From Oscillospiraceae bacterium (GTDB lineage Bacteria; Bacillota; Clostridia; Oscillospirales; Acutalibacteraceae), in the NCBI GenBank assembly GCA_031256825.1, contig JAIRPV010000015.1, positions 1-64,000 on the forward strand: DNA of 64,000 nucleotides, given 5' to 3'. A program made the position numbers and the translations under genes. The notes beneath the pieces were generated by a model. It saw only the letters and a list, made by a program, of their open reading frames with translations. It did no database searches and had not been told where the DNA came from. This document shows positions 20,102 to 29,082 of the stretch, one piece after another. Numbering within the stretch: position 1 is the stretch's first letter; the number at the start of each line of letters is the position of its first letter.

Positions 20102-22633
20102 TCAGTATTGGTTATGGCTTTCCCTTGCGATGATCTCGTTTTGCAATTCCCGTCCAATCGAAGTAAAGTAGGCGTTGTAGCCCGTAACGCGCACCAGCAG
20201 GTTGCGGTAGTTTTCCGGGTGCGCCTGCGCGTCTTTGAGCATTTCCGCGTCGAGCACATTGATTTGCAGCGCCGTGCCGCCGTTCTGGATGTACCCGCGC
20301 AAAAAGCTCTTGAGCTTCTCTCTGTGTTCGTCGTCGCGCATGAGCGAAGGCGAAAGCGTGATCGTGTGGCTGGCCCCGTTGGGCAGGCAATTGCGCCAGC
20401 CCTGCCAGTCGCCGCCCTCTTCGCTTTTGCCGCCCAGGGCAATGCCAACGGAGTTCGCGTTCGAAGTCGGCCCGTTGGTGTCCGCGCCGTTCACAGGGCA
20501 AATCGCGTTGCTGAGGAACTGTCCGCGCTGCCGCCCGTCGGGGCTGGCGGGCAGAATGAAACCCGAACCAATCCAGTAGTTCCAGCTGAGCATTCCCCCG
20601 CGGTATTGCGCGCCGGTGGGGGTCTTGTATTTCCAGGGTTCCTCCGCCCAAAGCGCCATCACCTTCTGCGCCAGCGCGTCGGCCTCGTCGTCGTCGCGGC
20701 CATATTTCGGCGCGCGGTTCTTGGCCATCGCCTGCAATTTCTCGTATCCCACCCAATTGGCCTTCAGCGCGGCAATCAGTTCCGCCATGGTGCAGGCCTT
20801 CTTGTCGTATACCAGATATTTGATCGCCAGCAGGCTGTCAACCGTTGTCGCAAAGGTAACGCCCTCAATGGTAACAAAGCTCAGCTCGGCCCCGCCCTGC
20901 GTCACATCCAGCCCCTTTTGCGCGCAGCCTTCCACCAGGCAGCTCAGATACGGCGTGGGGCCAAATTCCGCGCGCATCGCGCACGAGCGATTATAAAGCT
21001 CCACCATTTTTTTGACCAAAAACCGGATCTGTGTTTCAAACGCCGCGTAGAACGCCTCAAACGTCTGGAACAGCGCAGGATCGCCGGTCTTCGGCGCGCC
21101 CGTTGGCCCGGTATACGGCTTGCCCCAAATGGCGTCGGTGTATGTCACAAGCTCTTCGCCGTTGCCCAGCGCCAGCTCCACCGCCTTGAATAAATTCAGG
21201 TTGCAGTCCACAGTGGAAGAGCGGTCGTTGCCGCACATGGTGTTTTCCAGGCAGCCCACGCTGCCGTAATCGTGCACATTGCTTTCGTTGATCAGATGCT
21301 CCACGCCCGCGCGTTTGGCCTCGCGCATCATTCCCGCCATGCTGCGCTCGTCAAAATTGAGCAAAAACGGCGCGCCCTGGCTGCTCGCAATCATCTCCAC
21401 CACCGTGTTCAGCAGCTTTTCCGGCGTGCCGCTGTGCAGCCGCACATTGGGCTTTGGCTCCAATATGGGCGACATCTCATCGAGCACCTCCAGCAAAACA
21501 TAAGTGAAGTCGTTCGTCATATCCTGCCCGTTTGCGCCAACGCCGCCGCAGTTAAACAACTGCCCGTAGCCCGCCGTAATCCCCTGGTCGCCCGTGGTAA
21601 TCATCGCGTCGTAAGCAAAGTTGCAGTGCATCCAGAAGCACTTGAGAATTTCTTTCCCAAACTCCCGATCCATCCCTTCGTCCAGCGATTTCTGCCAGTA
21701 GGGGAACATGTATTGATCCAGCCGCCCAAAACTAACGCCCGGCCCCGGGTAGTTCTCGTCGCTCATGATGAGCATATGGGTCAGCCAAAGGCTCTGCATG
21801 GCCTGCCAAAAATTCTCCGCCGGCCGCGCGGGCACAACATCCAGGTTCGCCGCCATTTGCAGCAGCTCCTGCTTCCTGCCCTCCTCCGGCTCCCCGGCGG
21901 CCAGTTCCCGGCATTTTGCGGCATATTTCGCCGCAAGCGCCACCGGCATGTCGCAAGCGGTCATCATCGCGCGCAGCTGCGCGCCTTCCGGGCCTTGCTG
22001 CTTCGCCGCCGCAAGCGCGTCGTAATGCCCCCGGATCTCCGCCTTCACCCCTTCAAAGCCCAGCCGCAGCACTTTGGGATAATTCGAGATCAAATGGCCC
22101 GAACAGGCCCCGCAGTTGCCAAAGCCGCGCTCCTCGTATTCCAGCGCGTCTTTCCGCAGACCGGCGCCTTTGCCACCCCCGCCCCAAAGCAGCGTGTCGT
22201 GCTTTTTCGCCTCCTCTTTTGTCCAGCAGCGCGAGGCCATGATGTTAAAGCGCCCGCCCGCCAGCAATTCGCCGGGCAGCAGCTCCTGCGGCATGCGGTT
22301 GACCATCACTTCCTTCAGGAACCAGGCCTTGCGCTCCGGCAAGCTCCAAGCATAAAACCCATCCGGCGTTTCCACCTCAAAGGCGCTTTGGCGGTATGTT
22401 TTGTTGAAGCAGTTGAAGAAGGTGTAGGTCTCCGGCGCGTTATAAAACGTCTGCTCCTCATACAGCTCATCCCAGGCCGTTCCGGTGGTAAATGGCAGGA
22501 AGGCGTTGTTCCATTTGCGGGCGTTGCCTCTGTAGTAATAGTCGCGGATCCATTGAATGCGCGGGCTGAGATGGTAGGGCGTTTTCACGCCGTTCTGGTC
22601 TTGTTTTTCTGGCACAACCGGGCATGCTGGCAT
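20102..22633 (-). CDS. glycyl radical enzyme, arylacetate decarboxylase-like candidate
   Basis: C-terminal glycyl radical motif RVTGYNAYF; active-site Cys-x-Glu in SVGCLENTMCGNDR; activase downstream; promoter upstream. Confidence 0.88.
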   Translation of the reverse strand: MPACPVVPEKQDQNGVKTPYHLSPRIQWIRDYYYRGNARKWNNAFLPFTTGTAWDELYEEQTFYNAPETYTFFNCFNKTYRQSAFEVETPDGFYAWSLPERKAWFLKEVMVNRMPQELLPGELLAGGRFNIMASRCWTKEEAKKHDTLLWGGGGKGAGLRKDALEYEERGFGNCGACSGHLISNYPKVLRLGFEGVKAEIRGHYDALAAAKQQGPEGAQLRAMMTACDMPVALAAKYAAKCRELAAGEPEEGRKQELLQMAANLDVVPARPAENFWQAMQSLWLTHMLIMSDENYPGPGVSFGRLDQYMFPYWQKSLDEGMDREFGKEILKCFWMHCNFAYDAMITTGDQGITAGYGQLFNCGGVGANGQDMTNDFTYVLLEVLDEMSPILEPKPNVRLHSGTPEKLLNTVVEMIASSQGAPFLLNFDERSMAGMMREAKRAGVEHLINESNVHDYGSVGCLENTMCGNDRSSTVDCNLNLFKAVELALGNGEELVTYTDAIWGKPYTGPTGAPKTGDPALFQTFEAFYAAFETQIRFLVKKMVELYNRSCAMRAEFGPTPYLSCLVEGCAQKGLDVTQGGAELSFVTIEGVTFATTVDSLLAIKYLVYDKKACTMAELIAALKANWVGYEKLQAMAKNRAPKYGRDDDEADALAQKVMALWAEEPWKYKTPTGAQYRGGMLSWNYWIGSGFILPASPDGRQRGQFLSNAICPVNGADTNGPTSNANSVGIALGGKSEEGGDWQGWRNCLPNGASHTITLSPSLMRDDEHREKLKSFLRGYIQNGGTALQINVLDAEMLKDAQAHPENYRNLLVRVTGYNAYFTSIGRELQNEIIARESHNQY

Positions 22634-22672
22634 AGGAAGATCCCCTTTCATATGAATGTTTTTCCTTTGTAT

Positions 22673-22701
22673 ATTATACCTAGATTTTATGATTCTGTCA
22701 A
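22673..22701 (-). promoter_or_regulatory. promoter of GRE operon
   Basis: minus strand TTGACA-17-TATAAT, both hexamers perfect. Confidence 0.8.
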
Positions 22702-22811
22702 GCGAATTTTTAGGCAGGTCAGAGTCTTCCAATCGCAGGAAACAGAACTGCCAATCAAAAGCGCAGGCAGGGGCAACGCAAACGCGCCCCCGCCAGTTTT
22801 TTTGGTGTCGC

Positions 22812-23258
22812 CTACTCTTCTGTGTGCTTTTTTTCCGCTCCAACAACAGCAGCCGTGCCCAGCGCCAGCACCGCAACGCTCGCCGCCGTCAGAACCGCGC
22901 CGCGGCCGCTCGTGTCCGGGTAGGGGCTGCTTTCGCCGCTGGTCGGCTGCGCGGACTCGCTGCTCTGCTGTTCCGGCAACGAAAGCTCCGCCGGCGGCTG
23001 CGCGGACTCGCTGGTCTGCTGTTCTGGTAACAAAAGCTCCGCCGGCGGCAGCGCCGCGCCCAGCTCTCTGTGCAGCACAGGATAAACCAGCGCGGCGGCC
23101 AGGATCAGCCCCAGAAAAATCGCCAGCAAAACAGTCCACCAACGGCATCGGCATTTTAAGCGCAGGCAGCAGGCCGGCCTTTCCTTATAAGGCCCGCAAG
23201 GCGGCAGCGCCGCGCCGTTCCAATCGCTGTCGCAATGGCAGGCGTCCCTTTCTTGCAT
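22812..23258 (-). CDS. Cys-rich N-terminus, two-TM protein with imperfect internal repeat
   Basis: Cys-rich first 40 aa; TM; PPAELLLPEQQTSESAQ / PPAELSLPEQQSSESAQ repeat; PDTSGRG then C-terminal hydrophobic helix and charged tail. Confidence 0.65.
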   Translation of the reverse strand: MQERDACHCDSDWNGAALPPCGPYKERPACCLRLKCRCRWWTVLLAIFLGLILAAALVYPVLHRELGAALPPAELLLPEQQTSESAQPPAELSLPEQQSSESAQPTSGESSPYPDTSGRGAVLTAASVAVLALGTAAVVGAEKKHTEE

Positions 23259-23455
23259 ATTTTAGCACCTCCTTCTTCGCCGCCCGCTCTCTCAGGCAGC
23301 ATTCTCATGATATGCCCCTGTGGAGAAAATGGTTATCTCAAGATTCTGTTCTTTCCAATAGGGGCATTTTTAGATAAACGAATAGAAACGGACGGCTTCG
23401 GCCGCCCGCAGACATATTCCATCCCCTCGCCCAAAAGGTCGAATCTATGGGGATA

Positions 23456-24181
23456 TTACCCCGCCAGTTCCATGTCCCGGCGCAGCCGCTCAATGATCTT
23501 TTTTTCCAGGCGCGAAATATAGCTCTGGGAAATGCCCAACAGGTCGGCAACCTCCTTCTGGGTGTGCTCGCGCTGCCCGTTCATGCCAAAGCGCATGTGC
23601 ATGATCGCGCGCTCGCGCTTGCCCAGCCCGTTGACGCAGCGAATGAGCAGGTCGCGCTCGTCGTCTTCTTCCACGCCGGTGTTGACCGCGTCGGCATCGG
23701 AACCCAAAATGTCGCTGAGAAGCAGTTCGTTCCCGTCCCAGTCAATATTCAGCGGCTCGTCAATGGAAATATCGCCCCGCGTGGGGGTGATTTTGCGCAG
23801 ATACATCAGGATTTCGTTCTCGATGCAACGGCTGGCATAAGTGGCCAGCTTAATGTTTTTTTCGGGCACAAAGGTGTTCACCGCCTTGATGAGGCCAATC
23901 GTGCCGATGGAAATCAGATCTTCCACGCCCACGCCGCTGTTCTCAAATTTTTTTGCAATGTAGACCACCAGCCGCAGGTTGTGCGTTATGAGCAGCTCGC
24001 GCACGCTTTCGTCGCCGCCGCTCAGGCGCGCCATGGCCGCCGTTTCCTCCTCCTTGGTCAGGGGAAAAGGCAGCGTTTGCGCGCCGTTGATATAATAGAT
24101 GTCGTATTCTGTTCCATGCCGCCGCTGCATGCCGCGCAGACGCAGAACAATCGTTTGCAGGATGGCTCTCAGGCGTTTCAC
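23456..24181 (-). CDS. sigE: sporulation sigma factor sigma-E
   Basis: sigma-70 regions 2-4; [53 protein letters not shown] start with GGAGG SD; spoIIGA nearby. Confidence 0.9.
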   Translation of the reverse strand: MKRLRAILQTIVLRLRGMQRRHGTEYDIYYINGAQTLPFPLTKEEETAAMARLSGGDESVRELLITHNLRLVVYIAKKFENSGVGVEDLISIGTIGLIKAVNTFVPEKNIKLATYASRCIENEILMYLRKITPTRGDISIDEPLNIDWDGNELLLSDILGSDADAVNTGVEEDDERDLLIRCVNGLGKRERAIMHMRFGMNGQREHTQKEVADLLGISQSYISRLEKKIIERLRRDMELAG

Positions 24182-24205
24182 ACCGCGTTCCTCCGGTTCT
24201 TTTGC

Positions 24206-24283
24206 GTATTCCGTAATTCCGTATTGACAAACCGATTTTTCTATGTTAGGATGAAAGTAATTCCAGTATTCCGTAATTTCGTA
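24206..24283. promoter_or_regulatory. promoter flanked by two 18-bp direct repeats (candidate operator)
   Basis: GTATTCCGTAATTCCGTA (24206-24223) and GTATTCCGTAATTTCGTA (24266-24283), 60 bp apart, flanking TTGACA (24224)-17-TAGGAT (24247). Confidence 0.6.
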
Positions 24284-24303
24284 ATAACGAAAGGGTCGAT
24301 TGT

Positions 24304-25056
24304 ATGGTAAGAAATCTGGAACAGGAACTGGACGAGCTTCGGGCGGAAGTCGCGTGCATCCGGGAGCAGCTGCCGCCAACGGAACAACCGCCGAAACTGC
24401 TGCTGGCGCCAAACGACAAAGTTGTGGAACAAATGCTCACGTGCATTGGAGTCAGCGGAAGACCACGCCTGCTGTTGGCGCTGCTGCGTCGGTCCTTGAC
24501 CGTGGCGCAGCTGGCCGAAGTGTGTGACTGCGGCTCAAGGGGGCAGATCTACCACCACCTGAAGCCGCTGATCGCGGCGGGCCTTGTGGAAGAAGACAGG
24601 AGCGCCGCCCGGGGCACCTACTGCGTGCCAATGCGAAAACTCGGCGCATTTCGTCAGCTGATCGACGGCGCGGAGCTTTTGGCCGAAGAGGTGCAAGCCC
24701 AAAAGAATGGGCGGCGTGGCGGAGAAAACCCGCCGGAAGAGCGGTGTATCTTCGTAGGGGAAGCGGCGCGCGACATCAGGGAAATCTTTTTTGGCGAATT
24801 CGAGCTGCCGGTGCTCGAGAGAATTCCAACAGACGAAAAAAAGAAGATGATCGTTCTGCGCGAACTCACAGCGCTGTTTGAACCCATGAGAGATTACACG
24901 GAGCGGGAAATCAACGAGACGCTGCGGCCCATTTATGAAAACTACGCCGAACTGCGGGAATGCCTGATTGACTACGGCTTTTTGGAGCGCACGCGCAACG
25001 GCAAGGAATACTGGGTTAACGCCGAGCCTCCCACATCCCCGCCTGCAAAATCATAG
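24304..25056 (+). CDS. HTH (ArsR-like) regulator with DUF2087-like C-terminal domain
   Basis: w[33 protein letters not shown]-term [65 protein letters not shown]. Confidence 0.75.
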   Translation: MVRNLEQELDELRAEVACIREQLPPTEQPPKLLLAPNDKVVEQMLTCIGVSGRPRLLLALLRRSLTVAQLAEVCDCGSRGQIYHHLKPLIAAGLVEEDRSAARGTYCVPMRKLGAFRQLIDGAELLAEEVQAQKNGRRGGENPPEERCIFVGEAARDIREIFFGEFELPVLERIPTDEKKKMIVLRELTALFEPMRDYTEREINETLRPIYENYAELRECLIDYGFLERTRNGKEYWVNAEPPTSPPAKS

Positions 25057-25912
25057 CGTAAGTTCCATCCGAAAGCGCGTCCGCCGTCACCGCGACCAGC
25101 GCGCCGGGGGTAACGCAGGCCGCAGCGGATTCGCCCGTCCGGACTGCGATCTGATCCGCGCGAAAGGCGGGCAGCAGGCCCGAATGGCCCATGGCGTGGA
25201 AGGGAACCGTGCGCAGGCGAACCCGCCAGGGATCGTCCGCCGGGAGTTCGGCCAGGCTTTGGCCGCCCTGAAAAAAGCTATGTAGGCGTTCCGGCAGAAA
25301 ACCGCGCAGCGCCGCGAATTCCGCAACCGCCACAGGCGCGCCCGTAAAGCCGTCGGTCAGCTGATTGCCGCTGTCGTAGAGCGCCTCCAGGGTGATGCTT
25401 GCCCCCGCCGCGTGCACCGTGGCCCGGCAGGCGTTCGCCCCCGGATGCCGTCTGCGCAATAATACCACAACGCCGCGCACAATCGCGTAACACGCGCAGG
25501 CAAGGAGGATGAATACCGGCAGGCTGATGTTGAAATACACCGCGCCGTTCTGATAAAACATGCCCGCCGGCTTTGCCGCGAACCAGAGCGCCATCATGAT
25601 GCCCGCGAAGGCAAAGTTCACCCCAAAAAAAGAGGCCAGGCACCGCGCGAACCGCCGCCAGCCGCCGAAGCCATACGCCGCGAAAACGATTGCCGCGGAA
25701 CACAACAGCTTCAGGGGCAGCAAACCCCACCAGGGCAGCGGGGGCAAAAAAATCAGGAGCGCCGCCGCGCCGCCCAGCAGCGCGCCCAGCAGCAGCCGCA
25801 GGGGCTTTGCCCGCACAGCGGAAAACAGCACGCTCGCGGCCAAAAGCAGCCATGTGGCGAAGAGGTTGATGGCGATCAGCACATCAATGTAGATGACGTC
25901 CGTCAAGCGCAA
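25016..25912 (-). CDS. spoIIGA: sigma-E processing peptidase SpoIIGA
   Basis: five-TM N-terminal half starting DVIYIDVLIAINLFATWLLL; aspartic protease-like ALYDSGNQLTDGFTGAPV. Confidence 0.88.
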   Translation of the reverse strand: MRLTDVIYIDVLIAINLFATWLLLAASVLFSAVRAKPLRLLLGALLGGAAALLIFLPPLPWWGLLPLKLLCSAAIVFAAYGFGGWRRFARCLASFFGVNFAFAGIMMALWFAAKPAGMFYQNGAVYFNISLPVFILLACACYAIVRGVVVLLRRRHPGANACRATVHAAGASITLEALYDSGNQLTDGFTGAPVAVAEFAALRGFLPERLHSFFQGGQSLAELPADDPWRVRLRTVPFHAMGHSGLLPAFRADQIAVRTGESAAACVTPGALVAVTADALSDGTYAMILQAGMWEARR

Positions 25913-26064
25913 CCCCCCTTTTCAAGCGCATCCCCCTTGCGGATAAAAAAGCCGGCCCGCCGATGGTTTTCGCGATTTTTTAAGATAGCGCATTACTATT
26001 ATAAATCGCCGGTTCGGGATATTTTGTCAGACGGTGCGATAAAAATAATTTTGGCCTGTCCAAA

Positions 26065-26102
26065 AAAGCCAGCCGCGCCCTTCCCGAGCGCGGCTGTTTT
26101 TT
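26065..26102 (-). terminator. terminator downstream of GH25 gene
   Basis: minus strand AGCCGCGC...GCGCGGCT hairpin followed by TTTTTT. Confidence 0.65.
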
Positions 26103-26117
26103 GTCGCGTCATATTCT

Positions 26118-26738
26118 TTATCCTCGGTTCAGCCCCGCGCGCCGGATAATAGCGGCGTAGTCGAAATCGCTGGCGTCCAAATCCACCTCGGTGGGGATAC
26201 CGGCGATTTTCCCCGTATTGGAATATTGCCAAACGCCGCTGGGATGGTTGAAGCCATTGCGGCCGGACCAATCCGCCACCCAGATGGCATAGCGGGCAAT
26301 GCGCGCGTAGTCGAAATACATCCGGAGCATGCTGCGGCTGGAGTAGAGCATTGCAAAATATCCTTCGTCTTCCAGAGCGCTCAGGAAGGTTGTGGCAATC
26401 TCTGTCCAACGCTTCGTCGCTTTGCCTGTGATGCGGTTATATTCCAGATCCAGCACAACAGGGTAATCCAGTCTTGTGCTTTCGATGACCGACAGAAAAT
26501 GCCGGGCTTCTTTTTCGGCGCTGGCCGCATCCGAGGCATAACTGTAGTGATATGCCCCCACATGCAGCCCCTGCGCCAAGGCCCCGGCCACATTTTCTTT
26601 AAAGCGGGCGTCTTTGCTGCGCTGGCCATAGCTTGCGCGCGCAAACACGAAGTTGTAGCCTGTTTTTCCAACCATGCCCCAGTTGATTTTTCCATTATTG
26701 GAACTGACGTCGAACCCTTTTTCCGTCATAGAATTCAT
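26118..26738 (-). CDS. GH25 lysozyme family protein
   Basis: GFDVSSNNGKINWGMVGKTGYNFVFARASYG; DYPVVLDLEYN; WVADWSG; start codon among in-frame Mets approximate. Confidence 0.85.
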   Translation of the reverse strand: MNSMTEKGFDVSSNNGKINWGMVGKTGYNFVFARASYGQRSKDARFKENVAGALAQGLHVGAYHYSYASDAASAEKEARHFLSVIESTRLDYPVVLDLEYNRITGKATKRWTEIATTFLSALEDEGYFAMLYSSRSMLRMYFDYARIARYAIWVADWSGRNGFNHPSGVWQYSNTGKIAGIPTEVDLDASDFDYAAIIRRAGLNRG

Positions 26739-26842
26739 CCTTTCCCGCCAACCTCCGGCGGCTCTCCTCCGCAAGCGGCTGGCAGGACATTATATGCGCG
26801 GAAAACAAGCCGGGTGAGCGGCAAAGGGGAACGCCGGGCGGA

Positions 26843-28072
26843 TTACGTTCGGTAATCGCCGTTGATCTTCACATAATCGTAGGTCAGATCGCAGCCCCAG
26901 GCCGTGGCTTCCGCGCTGCCTGCGCCGCAGGTAATCAGCAGCGCAATCTCGCGTTCGGCCAATACCAGCGCGGCCTTTTCTTCGGAGAAGGGGAGGCCCG
27001 CGCCGTTTTCGCATACGGCGAGTTCGCCCGCGGCGGAGCGGAAGCGCACGCCGATTTTTGTTACATCCAAATCAACCCCGGCGTAGCCCAGCGCGCACAG
27101 CACGCGGCCCCAATTCGCATCCGCGCCGAATATCGCGCACTTGAGCAGGTTGGATCCGATGACGCTTTTGGCCAGCTTGCGCGCGTCGTCTGTTGTGGCA
27201 GCGCCGCTCACATGGCAGGTGATGAGCTTTGTCGCGCCCTCGCCGTCGGCGGCAAGCTGCTTGGCAAGGTTGGCCATCACCTGATACAGCGCCGCGCGAA
27301 AGATTTCGCGGTCGTTCCCCGGGCCGGCGATTGCCGCGTTGCCCGCAAGGCCGTTGGCCAGGATACAGCACATGTCGTTGGTAGAGGTATCGCCATCCAC
27401 GCTGATCATATTGAAGGTGTCGTTGGCCGTGAGTTTCAGCAGTTCGCGCAAAAGCTCCGGCGCAATGGCCGCGTCGGTGGTCAAAAACACCAGCATGGTG
27501 GCCATGTTGGGATGGATCATCCCCGAGCCTTTGGCCATGCCGCCGATCCGGCAAACCGCGCCGCCGCTGAGCGTGAACGCCACGGCGCATTCCTTCGGAT
27601 AGGTGTCGGTGGTCATAATGGCGCGCGCGGCCTGTCCGCCGCCGCTGCGGGAAAGGCCAGCCGCCAGCGGCGGCATGCCGTTTTGGATGGGGCCAATGGG
27701 CAGCGGCACGCCGATTACCCCCGTGGAGGCGACGATGATTTCCTCCGGCGGAACTTTTGTGTATTCCCCCGCCAAAGCGCACATGCGCTCCGCTACTGCA
27801 ACGCCGTCGGCATTGCAGGTGTTGGCGTTGCCGCTGTTGCAGATAATCGCCCGCGCCGTGCCGCCGCGCAGGTGCTCTTTCGTTACCAGCAGCGGCGCGC
27901 CTTTCACAAGGTTTTGCGTATAAACGGCCGCCGCCGCCGCGGGCGCTTCGCTATAAATGAGCGCCAAATCGGGTTTATCCCCCTTTGGGCGGATGCCGCA
28001 GCACACCCCGTTGGCCTGAAAGCCACGCGCCGCGCAAACCCCGCCGGGTATCGGCTGCATCTTTTCTTGCAT
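26843..28072 (-). CDS. argJ: bifunctional ornithine acetyltransferase/N-acetylglutamate synthase
   Basis: GSGMIHPNMATMLVF autocleavage motif; argC upstream. Confidence 0.95.
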   Translation of the reverse strand: MQEKMQPIPGGVCAARGFQANGVCCGIRPKGDKPDLALIYSEAPAAAAAVYTQNLVKGAPLLVTKEHLRGGTARAIICNSGNANTCNADGVAVAERMCALAGEYTKVPPEEIIVASTGVIGVPLPIGPIQNGMPPLAAGLSRSGGGQAARAIMTTDTYPKECAVAFTLSGGAVCRIGGMAKGSGMIHPNMATMLVFLTTDAAIAPELLRELLKLTANDTFNMISVDGDTSTNDMCCILANGLAGNAAIAGPGNDREIFRAALYQVMANLAKQLAADGEGATKLITCHVSGAATTDDARKLAKSVIGSNLLKCAIFGADANWGRVLCALGYAGVDLDVTKIGVRFRSAAGELAVCENGAGLPFSEEKAALVLAEREIALLITCGAGSAEATAWGCDLTYDYVKINGDYRT

Positions 28073-28101
28073 AAAAATCCCTCCCCGAAATCATGTGTTG
28101 G

Positions 28102-29022
28102 TCACAGCCGCAGGCCCGCTGTTTCTTCCAGCCCCAGCGCAAGGTTCAGGCACTGCACCGCCGCGCCCGCCGCGCCTTTGCCCAAATTATCCAACCGCGC
28201 AACAAGCAGGAGCCGCTCGTCGTTCCCCGCCACAGTGAGTTCGAGCCAATCCCCAAAACCGGATATGGGCGTTCGGCGGCCGGGATCCAAAACCACGCGC
28301 ACAGCCGCGGCGCTCTGATAATACGCCTGATAGCACGCCTGCAAATCACCGCGCGACACGCCGGGCGTCAGCTGCGCCCGGTGCAGCGGTATCGTGACCT
28401 CCATGCCGCGCGGAATATCCACCACGACAGGGCAAAATACCGGCGGCTGCGCCAGCCCCGCGATCGCGGTCATCTCCGGCAAATGTTTGTGCGATTGCTC
28501 CAGCGCGTATTGGCGCGGCAGGCAGAGGTCATCCCCCGGCGCGCGCGTATCCGCCTCATACGCCGCGATCATCGCCTTGCCCCCGCCGGTGTAACCTGTC
28601 AGAGAAAAGCAGTGCAACAAAGCGTCGGCGGGCAGCAGCCCCGCCTGAATCAGCGGCCTTGCCAGCGCAAGGAACCCTGTGGCGTGGCAGCCGGGCGCCG
28701 CGATCCGTCTGCTGTTCCGGATCGCCTCGCGCAATCCCAGTTCCGGGAAACCGTAGACCCAGCCGGGGGCCGTGCGGTGCGCCGTGCTGGCGTCGAGAAG
28801 TATGGTTTCGCCGCGCGCCATGGCGGCCGCTTCGCGCGCCGCCTCATCCGGCAGGCAGAGGATCGCGGCGTCGGCTTCGTTGATCCGCTGCGCCCGCGCG
28901 CCGGGATCTTTTCGCAAGTCTTCCGGCAGCGTCAGCAACGCAATCTCCCACCGCTCGCGCAGCCGCTCTTCTATTTGTAGTCCGGTGGTTCCCGCGCTGC
29001 CGTCAATGAATACTTTGTGCAT
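28102..29022 (-). CDS. argC: N-acetyl-gamma-glutamyl-phosphate reductase (short type)
   Basis: MHKVFIDGSAGTTGLQIEERL; AAPGCHATG active-site Cys region. Confidence 0.93.
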   Translation of the reverse strand: MHKVFIDGSAGTTGLQIEERLRERWEIALLTLPEDLRKDPGARAQRINEADAAILCLPDEAAREAAAMARGETILLDASTAHRTAPGWVYGFPELGLREAIRNSRRIAAPGCHATGFLALARPLIQAGLLPADALLHCFSLTGYTGGGKAMIAAYEADTRAPGDDLCLPRQYALEQSHKHLPEMTAIAGLAQPPVFCPVVVDIPRGMEVTIPLHRAQLTPGVSRGDLQACYQAYYQSAAAVRVVLDPGRRTPISGFGDWLELTVAGNDERLLLVARLDNLGKGAAGAAVQCLNLALGLEETAGLRL

Positions 29023-29053
29023 AATAATTCGCTCTCTTGTATTTTATTTGTAT

Positions 29054-29082
29054 ATTATACAGCAATGCAGCGCATTTGTCAA
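29054..29082 (-). promoter_or_regulatory. argCJ promoter
   Basis: minus strand TTGACA-17-TATAAT; -35 overlaps 3' end of the upstream PBP gene. Confidence 0.75.

Noticed and set aside
22634-22876. N-terminal extension of the GRE ORF
   Set aside because: Contains the perfect TTGACA-17-TATAAT promoter; AAGGGGA SD supports start at 22633
21272-23377. 701-aa plus-strand ORF opposite the glycyl radical enzyme
   Set aside because: Antisense of a gene with clear GRE motifs and a perfect minus-strand promoter
24304-25056. HTH/DUF2087-like gene as a transposon cargo insertion
   Set aside because: No transposase and no terminal inverted repeats; the direct repeats flank its promoter, not the gene
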